A stretch of 64,000 bases of DNA. Origin: Bartonella koehlerae C-29 (GTDB lineage Bacteria > Pseudomonadota > Alphaproteobacteria > Rhizobiales > Rhizobiaceae). The notes under the pieces were generated by a model. The model saw only the letters and a list, made by a program, of their open reading frames with translations. It was not told the DNA's origin and did no database searches. The stretch is taken from positions 790,389-854,388 of the forward strand of contig NZ_KL407334.1 in the NCBI RefSeq assembly GCF_000706625.1. Direction: 5' to 3'. Position 1 is the first letter of the stretch. Each line of letters starts with the position of its first letter. This document shows, one piece after another, positions 27,887 through 40,443 of the stretch. A program made the translations under genes and the position numbers.

Positions 27887-28656
27887 GAAAATACTGCTTT
27901 TCCAATAATTGGCGTTGAAGGAACGGCTACATTACGTGCTTCGAGAAAGCCTGCTTTATACCCCATACGTCCTGCCTGAATAGCCTTAGAAAATGCTTCA
28001 GCCATTAAGACAGGATCAGCTGCTTTAGCAACTGCGGTGTTAAGAAGCACTGCATCATAACCAAGTTCCATGGCAACGGCAGCATGTGATGGACGTCCAA
28101 TGCCAGCATCAATAACAAGAGTAACATCAGGAAGATAAGCACGGATAGAACGCAATCCATCGGTATTATGTGGGCCTTTTACGGATCCAATAGGAGCACA
28201 CCAAGGCATAATAACTTGGCAGCCAACGTTTAAGAGCTTTTCAGCAACAATGAGGTCATCTGTTGTATAGGCAAAAATTTTGAAACCTTCACTGTTTAAA
28301 ATTTGTGCTGCTTCGACTAAGGAAAAAACATTTGGCTGTAAAGTATCAGGATTACCGATAATTTCGAGTTTAATCCAAGATGTTTTAAAGAGATCTCGTG
28401 CAAGTTTCGCGGTTGTAACAGATTCTTTAACAGTATAACAACCAGCAGTATTGGGGAGAACTGTTATATCCAGTTCTTTAAGGAATTGCCAAAATTGTCC
28501 ACCTTGTTTTCCACCGGCGGTTTCTCGGCGTAATGAAACTGTTACAATTTCTGTATTCGATTTATGAATAGCATCGCGAAGAATTGCTGGTGAAGGATAT
28601 TGCGCTGTACCTAACATAAGACGAGAAGAAAATTTACGTCCGTACAGATTCAGCAT
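27883..28656 (-). CDS. thiG: ThiG thiazole synthase
   Basis: A 257-residue enzyme that forms the thiazole ring from deoxyxylulose phosphate, ThiS thiocarboxylate and dehydroglycine. The Schiff-base lysine K96 is in '[17 protein letters not shown]'. Other family blocks are '[14 protein letters not shown]', '[15 protein letters not shown]' and '[20 protein letters not shown]'. It lies 3 bp after thiS and overlaps thiE. The start is ATG 28656. Confidence 0.96.
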   Translation of the reverse strand: MLNLYGRKFSSRLMLGTAQYPSPAILRDAIHKSNTEIVTVSLRRETAGGKQGGQFWQFLKELDITVLPNTAGCYTVKESVTTAKLARDLFKTSWIKLEIIGNPDTLQPNVFSLVEAAQILNSEGFKIFAYTTDDLIVAEKLLNVGCQVIMPWCAPIGSVKGPHNTDGLRSIRAYLPDVTLVIDAGIGRPSHAAVAMELGYDAVLLNTAVAKAADPVLMAEAFSKAIQAGRMGYKAGFLEARNVAVPSTPIIGKAVFS

Positions 28657-28659
28657 AGC

Positions 28660-28857
28660 TTAGCCTCCTTGCATTGGGCTTAAGATTTCAATTTTATCTT
28701 CTTCATTTAAGACACATCGGCTTCGTGCATCTATGGGAATAACTTCTGCATTAACAGCGGTTGCAAGCCAATTTCCTTCATAACCCAATTCTTCAAGCAA
28801 GAGATTGAGAGTGATGACTTCTGTTTCGATTGTTTCACCATTGACAAATATTTTCAT
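28660..28857 (-). CDS. thiS: ThiS sulfur carrier protein
   Basis: A 65-residue ubiquitin-like sulfur carrier beginning MKIFVNGETIE and ending in the required Gly-Gly ('LSPMQGG'), where the thiocarboxylate forms. It sits 3 bp from both thiO and thiG. The adenylating partner ThiF is not in this cluster, so a ThiF/MoeB protein elsewhere must activate it. Confidence 0.95.
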   Translation of the reverse strand: MKIFVNGETIETEVITLNLLLEELGYEGNWLATAVNAEVIPIDARSRCVLNEEDKIEILSPMQGG

Positions 28858-28860
28858 ACT

Positions 28861-33542
<4,682 letters not shown>

Positions 33543-33788
33543 ATGTGGAGGGGGCTGAGCGATTACCAGCGAGTTAGTTTTGGGGGATTAGAGTACAGTT
33601 TTGCAGAGCATCAGGTGGGGTGTCAGTTTGTGTTTTCTTAGTTTTCGCAGATGACTTTTTTCGATGGAAAAAAGAGCGTATGGTGCGTATTCAATATATC
33701 AAGTATGTCATTTCTAGTTCAAGTTAAAGCATGGAAAATTCACTGTATTGAGTGCATCTTTGACGATGCTTTACACTGGGGAGTGTAG
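33543..33788 (+). pseudogene. phage DNA-circularisation (GpN-like) N-terminal remnant
   Basis: ATG 33543 follows a good ribosome-binding site (AGAAGGGGA, about 33526-33534). The frame reads MWRGLSDYQRVSFGGLEYSF and continues 'AEHQVGCQFVF', meets TAG at 33639-33641, and stays open in the same frame to TAG 33786-33788. The start resembles the N-terminus of Mu-like phage DNA-circularisation proteins (W..L..ASFRGV.F...EH..GGRR...HE.P). That is a recalled pattern, not an alignment. A position upstream of a tail-fibre-type gene agrees with a Mu-like tail module. Confidence 0.45.
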
Positions 33789-34590
33789 ATGCTTAAGATA
33801 GAGTGCTGATGTTGATTTGGTAAAAATTGGTTTTCTGTAATAAATTTAATGAAACAAGGTGTACTCGGAAGGGTATTTGGTACAGATAAGAACGTGGTGA
33901 GATAGTAGAAATGACTTATTTCAAGCTAAAAAGATCCTCTTAGTTTATTTGATATGGAAAGAAATTCAACAAAAAGTATAGCTTATTCTAGCTAAGGATA
34001 GAGCGAAATATTGTGTGATGATTGTGTAGCTGCAATTTAATGAATTAAAATTATTGTATAATTTTCAAAACTCATAAATAAAACATTAAAGACAGCGAGC
34101 AAAAAATATCGCGATTCTGAATCAAGAATTCCAGAGTGTTAGATTTTCTATTTGGAAGATAAGTAATTTCGATGATGATTTCGTATGATCTACAGTAGAG
34201 GATTTTATGAACAATATTTATTCAGCTTTACAACGATAAAAGAGCTTCCAAAATGTAATCATATAACTACAGAAAACAGTCATAGTAAAATAATTCCAAA
34301 ATTAGGTTATAGCATTGCAAATAAAAAGCATGGATGTTGATTTTATTAAAAAAGCTGTGGTAATTCAGTTCATTTAATCGCAGGAAATGAAAAAACAGAA
34401 TTTAGAAAATATACATGATACAATAAAAATGATGTATTACACCAATAATAACGGGGGGATCCACACCTTATTATCATTTATAGATTCAATACCATTAATT
34501 GAGTGCTCAAGTAAGAAAATAGGTTGGTGCATATGGTTAGCAAAAAGAAAAAAATGCTAAAAAATTTTGAGAAGAAGGGGGAATATTATA
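33789..34590. other. decayed region between phage remnant and tail-collar gene
   Basis: About 800 bp rich in stop codons. Short open pieces occur (for instance about 34180-34340 plus strand, including 'LPKCNHITTENSHSKIIPKL') but none can be assigned. In Mu-like phages this interval would hold baseplate genes, so it is probably the eroded remainder of them; this is inference. The ribosome-binding site of the tail-collar gene (AGAAGGGGGAA, about 34572-34582) lies at its right end. Confidence 0.4.
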
Positions 34591-35571
34591 ATGTCGAATA
34601 TTTACGATTGGTCACTAAAGGCTGATGAAAATGCACATTCAGATAGTATCATTAATTGGGCAGAAGGTCAGCCGCCAAGTTCTGTCAACGATAGTGCGCG
34701 GGCGATGATGCAGCGTGTGCGTGAATATATCTCAGATAATGGCGGTTCTCTTGATTCAACATTTATGGTAAATGCAGAAGATAAAACGACATCAATCATA
34801 TTAACAACAGCTTCACCTATAGAAAAATATAAAAATGATATCATTATACGTTTTAAAGCCCGCGGTGTAAATATTGGCACGACAACAGTAACTGTTAATA
34901 ACATAGAAGAGAAACCGCTCTATAAAGTAACTAATGCAGGTGTTACACCATTAGAGGGTGGTGAATTACAAACGAACGCTATTTATGAAATGGTGTATAA
35001 TAAGGATGTTTTAATGGAAGATCATGATGGTTGGTATCTTTTAAATCCCACACCTCTTCTACCACCAAAAATAGAAACTTTTCCTTCAGGGTTTATTGCG
35101 ACCTTTGCTATGCAAGAAGTGCCAAGCGGTTGGCTTTTATGTGATGGTGCAGTCTATGAGCGCAAAGATTATCCGAAATTATTCAAGGCAATAGGTGACA
35201 AATGGGGAAAAGACAGCGATACAACCTTTAAAGTTCCTGACTTTAGGGGTATGTTTTTACGTGGCTTTGATGATGGTCGCGGTTTGGATGCGGATAGACA
35301 GTTTGCAGATCAGCAGCATGATAGTATTAGATCCCATACACATATTGGCACGATTGAAGAGGCTGGTGAGCATACGCATAAGTTTCAGTATTATGGAGTT
35401 GGATGGGACTCCGGTGACATTGGCAGGAGGAATCCCTTTTATTACCGTCAATCTAGTACAGGGGTGACACAATCAGCTGGCGCGCACACGCACAATATCA
35501 GTCTTTCTCCAACGGGTGAGGCAGAAACACGGCCTGTGAATACAACGGTTGTTTATGCCATAAAATCGTGA
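34591..35571 (+). CDS. phage tail-collar domain protein
   Basis: A 326-residue protein with an intact frame. The N-terminal 170 residues (MSNIYDWSLKADENAHSDS...) look like a phage tail-fibre base. Residues about 172-235 form a tail-collar domain ('GFIATFAMQEVPSGWLLCDG', 'YPKLFKAIGDKWG', 'FKVPDFRGMFLRGFDDGRG'). The C-terminus has His/Thr-rich repeats ('DSIRSHTHIG', 'EAGEHTHKF', 'SAGAHTHNIS') and ends 'ETRPVNTTVVYAIKS'. These are features of short tail fibres and microcystin-dependent-type proteins. I chose ATG 34591 with its strong ribosome-binding site; an in-frame TTG at 34567 would add eight residues. It is the only intact gene in a decayed phage island and has its own hairpin downstream. 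Confidence 0.88.
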   Translation: MSNIYDWSLKADENAHSDSIINWAEGQPPSSVNDSARAMMQRVREYISDNGGSLDSTFMVNAEDKTTSIILTTASPIEKYKNDIIIRFKARGVNIGTTTVTVNNIEEKPLYKVTNAGVTPLEGGELQTNAIYEMVYNKDVLMEDHDGWYLLNPTPLLPPKIETFPSGFIATFAMQEVPSGWLLCDGAVYERKDYPKLFKAIGDKWGKDSDTTFKVPDFRGMFLRGFDDGRGLDADRQFADQQHDSIRSHTHIGTIEEAGEHTHKFQYYGVGWDSGDIGRRNPFYYRQSSTGVTQSAGAHTHNISLSPTGEAETRPVNTTVVYAIKS

Positions 35572-35616
35572 GACTTTTGGATAATCAATGATCTCTTGAT
35601 GATTTATGATATCATA

Positions 35617-35637
35617 AACGCGGAGAAAATCCGCGTT
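35617..35637 (+). terminator. hairpin downstream of the tail-collar gene
   Basis: AACGCGGA (35617-35624) and TCCGCGTT (35630-35637) form a perfect 8-bp GC-rich stem with loop GAAAA, about 45 bp after the stop codon. The following sequence (ATTCCTTATAAAAG) is only moderately T-rich, so termination is likely but not textbook. Confidence 0.55.
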
Positions 35638-35743
35638 ATTCCTTATAAAAGTCATAAATGCTTCATGTGCCATTTATTAAGATATTTGAGAATGCTAAAA
35701 ACAATATTTAAATGATTTTTTTTAGGTTGATAATTTTATAAAC

Positions 35744-36192
35744 TCAAACATTATTGCCAACCCAGCTATTATTATCATAACTTAAATTACTGTCGAGCTC
35801 TACAAATTCACTATGATCGCCTATTTTCCCATCAAAAAGTCTCAACAGTTTTAATTTGATAAAGTGTGTAACGATCAAATATAATTGTTTCATTTGTTAG
35901 TGCAAATTACTTTTATAAGAAGATAAAGATTTAAATAAAATATTTTTAAAAGGAAGGCTCTCTGTGCTCAGGTATTGAGCTAGCATATGCCTCATTTTTA
36001 TATTAAGAAACACAATCAATATTAAGATTTGATTCATTATCATTTTCAAACTCAGAAACCATCTCATTATAGAGAAATATCACCATAAAGGATAGTAGCA
36101 TTATCATAAATTTGCACAGCGCTTTCACTTAAGTCTTTAACTTTTACACTAATCAAATATGCATGAATTTTCCAAAATGCGCACCTTATCAT
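35744..36192 (-). pseudogene. decayed coding sequence, possibly a surface-protein passenger
   Basis: Three minus-strand open pieces follow one another. ATG 36192 opens 42 codons containing 'DLSESAVQIYDNATILYGDI'. A frameshift follows, then 'NEMVSEFENDNESNLNIDC' to TAA (36003-36005). Then a 49-codon frame (35893-35744) includes 'DGKIGDHSEFVELDSNLSYD' and ends at TGA. The alternating, Asn/Asp-rich beta-like sequence resembles passenger repeats of autotransporters, a class common in Bartonella. No barrel domain is present, so only part of a gene would remain. The family assignment is a guess; that the sequence was once coding is better supported. Confidence 0.4.
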
Positions 36193-36361
36193 GAATCGGC
36201 AATTATCCTCATTGATTATTTTCCTTTTTTCAATTTTGAGATGCTTTCTGTTTCTGCATTAAGGCAGTTCTTAAGAAGTGAGCATTGAGTCCTTCCTCAA
36301 ACGGTTTTTATTCACACGTTATTCTCTTTTATAACATGCAGGGCAATTTTCAAAAAATACG
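36193..36361. other. intergenic segment downstream of hmuV
   Basis: The 170 bp between the decayed frames and the hmuV stop contain nothing recognisable. I see no convincing terminator for the hmu operon. Confidence 0.3.
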
Positions 36362-37162
36362 CTATTTCATTAAGGGAGATTCTGTTTGTGGCAAAATAAA
36401 AGGAATATCTGCTTGAGGCAATTCAGAAACGTTTAAGGAACAAGAATAAACATCGCGCAGATTTTGTGTTGTCAAAACGGTAGCGGCACTTCCTTCACAA
36501 TAAACTCTTCCACGCTTTAGCAATATTATTTTATCCGCATAATGTGCGGCAAGATTGAGATCATGAAGAATAGCAAGCACGCCACCACCACGATGGGCAA
36601 AATCTCTAGCAATATTCATAACAACAAGTTGATGTTGGATATCAAGGTTAGCAATAGGTTCATCTAATATCATCCAACGAGGGATTTTATTGCAAATAGG
36701 ATTCCAGATTTGGCAAAGAACACGAGCAAATTGTACTCTAGCTTGTTCTCCACCTGATAATTGGTGATAGAGTCGGTTACCATAGTCAGCTAGTCCAACG
36801 CGTTCTAAAGTTTTTTGAGAAAGATTTTGGAATTGTTTTTTTGCAATAGTAAATTGGTTTATGGAGAGACCAAGTTCTACTACTTCATGGACTAAGAATG
36901 GAAATACTAACGTTGTTGTCTGTGGTAACACTGCACGCATTGTTGCCATTTCAGAAGTTTTTGTTTGGGTAACATCATGACCATTTAGAGTCATTTTTCC
37001 ACTATAAGGAATTTCTCCACTCAGCGCTTTGACAAAAGTACTTTTCCCAGATCCATTAGGACCGATGATAACGGTGATAGCACCATTTTTCGCTTGAAGG
37101 TCAACATGTTTAAGGATCTGTTTTTTTCCGCGTTGAACGCAGATATCAGCTGCTTCAATCAT
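36362..37162 (-). CDS. hmuV: HmuV haem ABC transporter ATPase
   Basis: A 266-residue ATPase that powers haem import across the inner membrane. Walker A is 'GPNGSGKSTFVKAL', the signature 'LSGGEQARVQFARVL', Walker B 'WMILDEPIANLD', and the switch His is in 'LAILHDLNLAAHYADK'. Its ATG overlaps the hmuU stop by 4 bp. It closes the hmuS-T-U-V operon. Confidence 0.95.
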   Translation of the reverse strand: MIEAADICVQRGKKQILKHVDLQAKNGAITVIIGPNGSGKSTFVKALSGEIPYSGKMTLNGHDVTQTKTSEMATMRAVLPQTTTLVFPFLVHEVVELGLSINQFTIAKKQFQNLSQKTLERVGLADYGNRLYHQLSGGEQARVQFARVLCQIWNPICNKIPRWMILDEPIANLDIQHQLVVMNIARDFAHRGGGVLAILHDLNLAAHYADKIILLKRGRVYCEGSAATVLTTQNLRDVYSCSLNVSELPQADIPFILPQTESPLMK

Positions 37163-38256
37163 AAAAAAATTATTCCTCGTTTACATATAAGAATCCAAAG
37201 GAAAAAAGGTGCACCAAAAAGTGCTGTAACAATTCCGATTGGTAATTCTGCCGGAGCAACAATTAAGCGTGCAAAGGTGTCGGCAAAAATAAGTAACGTT
37301 GCTCCCAAGAGAGCGGAGCAGGGAATAAGATAGCGATGATCGGGACCAATGAGTTCACGCAAAATATGGGGAACAACAATACCGATAAAACCAATGCCGC
37401 CACTGATAGCGACCGCACTACCACACATAAGTGCAACAAGGAAAATAGCAATATTTTTGATCCGTTGAATATGGAAGCCAATGTGGCCAGCAACGGCTTC
37501 TCCAAGAGCAAGAGCATTAAGGGCACGTGATAAAAAAGGAGAAAAAAGAAGACCAACACAGATAAAAGGAAGAACAAGCCAAACTTTCAACCATGTTGCA
37601 CCCGCAAGAGAACCAAGGTTCCAAAAAGTAATGTCACGTAATTGTTGGTCATTTGCGATAAAAATTAATGTTCCAACAACGGCACTGCTTAAGGCACCAA
37701 GAGCAATGCCTGCAAGAAGCATTGTTGCAATAGATGTGCAACTATGACGTGTTGCTATCGCGTAGAGAACAATTGTTGATAATAGCCCACCAAAAAATGC
37801 GCCTATGATAACCTTGTAAGGTTCTAGAAAAGATGCTAATGAAGAAGGAAAGGCAATACCGACAACAATTGCTAAAACAGCTCCAAGACCAGCACCTGAT
37901 GATACGCCTACAATCCCAGGATCTGCAAGAGGGTTACGGAAAAGACCCTGCATGAGAACACCAGAGACAGCGAGAGCTGCTCCAACCAACATTCCCAAGA
38001 TAATACGGGGCAATCTTATATCTATAAGTATGAGGTAATCACGCGTTCTACTACTCATCGAAAAATCTTGCGTGAGTATCACGTGAAGGAGATCAATGAA
38101 AGAAGCTTTTGATGCACCATGCAAGAGTCCTCCCAAAATGCTGAAGATAAGGAACACTATTAAGCTTAAGAGCAAAATTTTTGCTAAGCTTGCACGGCTT
38201 ACTCTTTTATTCCCTTTTGTTTTAGATGTATGCACAATGGGTGGAGTGTCTACCAT
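37159..38256 (-). CDS. hmuU: HmuU haem ABC transporter permease
   Basis: A 365-residue FecCD-family permease with about ten membrane segments. Typical blocks are 'RLPRIILGMLVGAALAVSGV', 'PLADPGIVGVSSGAGLGAVL' and 'GFIGIVVPHILRELIGPDHR'. In-frame starts upstream (38337, 38274) lie inside hmuT; ATG 38256 lies 5 bp after the hmuT stop, with AAGAG spaced before it, and gives a normal N-terminus. It works with HmuT and HmuV. Confidence 0.93.
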   Translation of the reverse strand: MVDTPPIVHTSKTKGNKRVSRASLAKILLLSLIVFLIFSILGGLLHGASKASFIDLLHVILTQDFSMSSRTRDYLILIDIRLPRIILGMLVGAALAVSGVLMQGLFRNPLADPGIVGVSSGAGLGAVLAIVVGIAFPSSLASFLEPYKVIIGAFFGGLLSTIVLYAIATRHSCTSIATMLLAGIALGALSSAVVGTLIFIANDQQLRDITFWNLGSLAGATWLKVWLVLPFICVGLLFSPFLSRALNALALGEAVAGHIGFHIQRIKNIAIFLVALMCGSAVAISGGIGFIGIVVPHILRELIGPDHRYLIPCSALLGATLLIFADTFARLIVAPAELPIGIVTALFGAPFFLWILICKRGIIFL

Positions 38257-38260
38257 GTTA

Positions 38261-39169
38261 TCAGCTCTTACCATTTTGATCTGCACCATAAAGCATATCA
38301 ATAAGATCTTTTGATGCATTCGCAGTGCGTGGACCAAATCCTAAAAGATACATAGCATCCATCTGTTTAATATCATGATTTTTTGCTGCAGTCGTTGCTT
38401 GAACTGCTGGTATAGTTAAAACTTTATCGATGTTAGTGGATTTTCCACTATGCTTGACAAGTAAAATAACATCAGGATTCGCTTTCAATAACGCTTCACT
38501 ATTGAGAAGTTTATATCCCTTATAATCAGTGATAGCATTTATTCCACCGGAAAGTTTTATCATACCATCGGCAGCTGTTCCTGTTCCAGATGCCATAACA
38601 CGTCCATTTTGCACGGATAAAACAAAGAGCACTCGCTTTGGTTTTGTTATTTTTGCCAAAAGAGTATCATTTTCCACGAAAGCACGATTTATTTTCTCAA
38701 TCAACGCAGTTGCCTGCATTTCCCGATGAAGAGCTTTACCAACAAGACGAATCTTTTCTATAACACTTTCACGAGAATAGTTTTCCGGTATGATGACTAT
38801 AGGGATCGATGTTTTTTTTAGAATATCAATTGTTGAAGCAGGACCACTTCCTTCGACAAGCAATATACCTTGTGGAGCAAGCGATAAAACACCTTCAGGT
38901 GAGAGAGCACGCATATACCCAAGCACAGGAAGTTTTAGTGCTTCTTGTGGATAGACGCTTGTACTATCACGGGCAACAAGTTGATCTTGAGCTCCTAATG
39001 CATAGACAATTTCTGTAAGTGAACCGCCAATAGAAACGATTCGCGCATTTTCAGGAAAATGCGTTACAGGTTCAGCAATCACTTGTTTAGAATAAAAGGT
39101 GAAAGAAAGCAGTATACAAATAAGAAAACGGTTTGATTGTCTGTGCAAAAAAAGTGTAAACATATTCAC
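38261..39169 (-). CDS. hmuT: HmuT periplasmic haem-binding protein
   Basis: A 302-residue periplasmic binding protein. The signal peptide (about 1-32) ends near 'KQVIA'. The two lobes of the TroA/BtuF-type fold are recognisable ('RIVSIGGSLTEIVYALGAQD' and 'SGGINAITDYKGYKLLNSEA'), joined by a long helix. It carries haem from the TonB-dependent receptor to HmuUV. It starts 9 bp after hmuS. Confidence 0.92.
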   Translation of the reverse strand: MNMFTLFLHRQSNRFLICILLSFTFYSKQVIAEPVTHFPENARIVSIGGSLTEIVYALGAQDQLVARDSTSVYPQEALKLPVLGYMRALSPEGVLSLAPQGILLVEGSGPASTIDILKKTSIPIVIIPENYSRESVIEKIRLVGKALHREMQATALIEKINRAFVENDTLLAKITKPKRVLFVLSVQNGRVMASGTGTAADGMIKLSGGINAITDYKGYKLLNSEALLKANPDVILLVKHSGKSTNIDKVLTIPAVQATTAAKNHDIKQMDAMYLLGFGPRTANASKDLIDMLYGADQNGKS

Positions 39170-39178
39170 TTTACCTTT

Positions 39179-40222
39179 CTAAGCAACCGCTATTGCGTGG
39201 TTTTGGGGCAAACTATTCAATAAAGAGCGCCAATCCTCACGTTCTTTTTGCCCTTCTTTTCGCATACCAAAGAATTGGATAGTCATCTCATCATTTTCAT
39301 CGAAAACTTCAAGTGAAGTGACATAACCATCACTGGTGGGTTTGCGAACACACCATACATTTTTGATTCCAGGAATGAGTAAATGCAGGTGAAATTTTTG
39401 ATCGAGAACATTAAGCCAAGGCCCAATTTGCTTAATGTTTTTTATTCGTCCACTAAAAATTTGGATACATCCCTTATTGCCAACAAAGCACATGATAGGT
39501 ACTTCTTGTTGCGCAACTTGGTTGAGCATAATTTCAATAGCTTCTCTCTTTAGTCCATGAGCAAATTCATTTCCGACGTATTTTACAGCATCATGTCGGT
39601 TAATTTTGAGTTCAGAAATAATCCCGTGAAGTTGGTGTACATCAGTCATTTCCCGCCAACGATTGCGAAATTCTTCAACATTCAGCTCTAGGGTATCGCG
39701 CTTGTTTGGAATTGGTGTAGGAAGGATACCAAGAACGGGTAACTGATCTTCATGAAGTAACTCATCAACAAGTTTACTCCATTCTACCATATTTGTGGTA
39801 TCTTTGGAATAGAGTTTAAAAATAGCAACGCCATTTTGATCGAAGAATTGAAGACTTTTTGTAGGCTTTCCAAGAACGATAGCCTCGTATTCAAAACCAA
39901 ATTTCCATTGTTTTGAAAAAATACGTAAGTCAATTTCACCAAGTGTGAGAGGGATATGTTGGTTTTGAACAATTTTCTCAAAGCATCCTGTGATTTCATG
40001 AACAGCATGTTCATTACGTGTCAACGCCATAACTGTTCCAAGTTGAGGAGCATTTTCCAGGAGAACGGCAATATCAATTTGTAGTTTTTTTGCTTTTCCA
40101 ATTGTACAATAGGCGGCAATAAGTTCTGCTTCAGATATACCAATAGAGATCGCAAAATCACGATCACGCATCTCTTTTTTTTCTTCACGCAAACGAATAA
40201 TCATTTCGGCTGTATATGACAT
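39179..40222 (-). CDS. hmuS: HmuS/HemS haem-handling protein
   Basis: A 347-residue cytoplasmic protein of the HemS/ChuS family, built of two similar halves ('LDLRIFSKQWKFGFEYEAI...SLQFFDQNGVAIFKLY' and '...WCVRKPTSDGYVTSLEVFDE'). The family binds incoming haem and stores, transfers or degrades it. It is first of hmuS-T-U-V, with hutA upstream on the same strand after a 221-bp gap containing a hairpin. Confidence 0.92.
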   Translation of the reverse strand: MSYTAEMIIRLREEKKEMRDRDFAISIGISEAELIAAYCTIGKAKKLQIDIAVLLENAPQLGTVMALTRNEHAVHEITGCFEKIVQNQHIPLTLGEIDLRIFSKQWKFGFEYEAIVLGKPTKSLQFFDQNGVAIFKLYSKDTTNMVEWSKLVDELLHEDQLPVLGILPTPIPNKRDTLELNVEEFRNRWREMTDVHQLHGIISELKINRHDAVKYVGNEFAHGLKREAIEIMLNQVAQQEVPIMCFVGNKGCIQIFSGRIKNIKQIGPWLNVLDQKFHLHLLIPGIKNVWCVRKPTSDGYVTSLEVFDENDEMTIQFFGMRKEGQKEREDWRSLLNSLPQNHAIAVA

Positions 40223-40270
40223 AGGCTTTCCTTTTATTCAAAGTTAACTTTTACAATTTCTAAAGAAATA

Positions 40271-40294
40271 GTTTGAACTTTTAAGAGTTCAAAC
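40271..40294 (-). terminator. hairpin between hutA and hmuS
   Basis: GTTTGAACT (40271-40279) and AGTTCAAAC (40286-40294) form a perfect 9-bp stem with a 6-base loop. In the transcribed (minus) direction it is followed by TATTTCTTTAG, moderately T-rich. It lies 150 bp after the hutA stop and about 50 bp before the hmuS start, so it could terminate or attenuate hutA readthrough into hmuSTUV. The adjacent ATTTCTAAAGAAAT (40257-40270) is a second small palindrome. Confidence 0.5.
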
Positions 40295-40443
40295 CATTAC
40301 CCAAGTTGGTCCTATTATCAACAGCAGAACAATCAAAAACAAATAACCCCACCCCTTCAAGCATTTGTAGCTTGAGAAATAACACAACAATTTACTCAGT
40401 CATCAATATAATTTTACATTGATCCAATGGTTAACAGAAGCAA

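Noticed and set aside
37481-37747. 88-codon plus-strand frame antisense to hmuU
   Set aside because: Shadow of the real permease gene; hmuU motifs on the minus strand are unambiguous.
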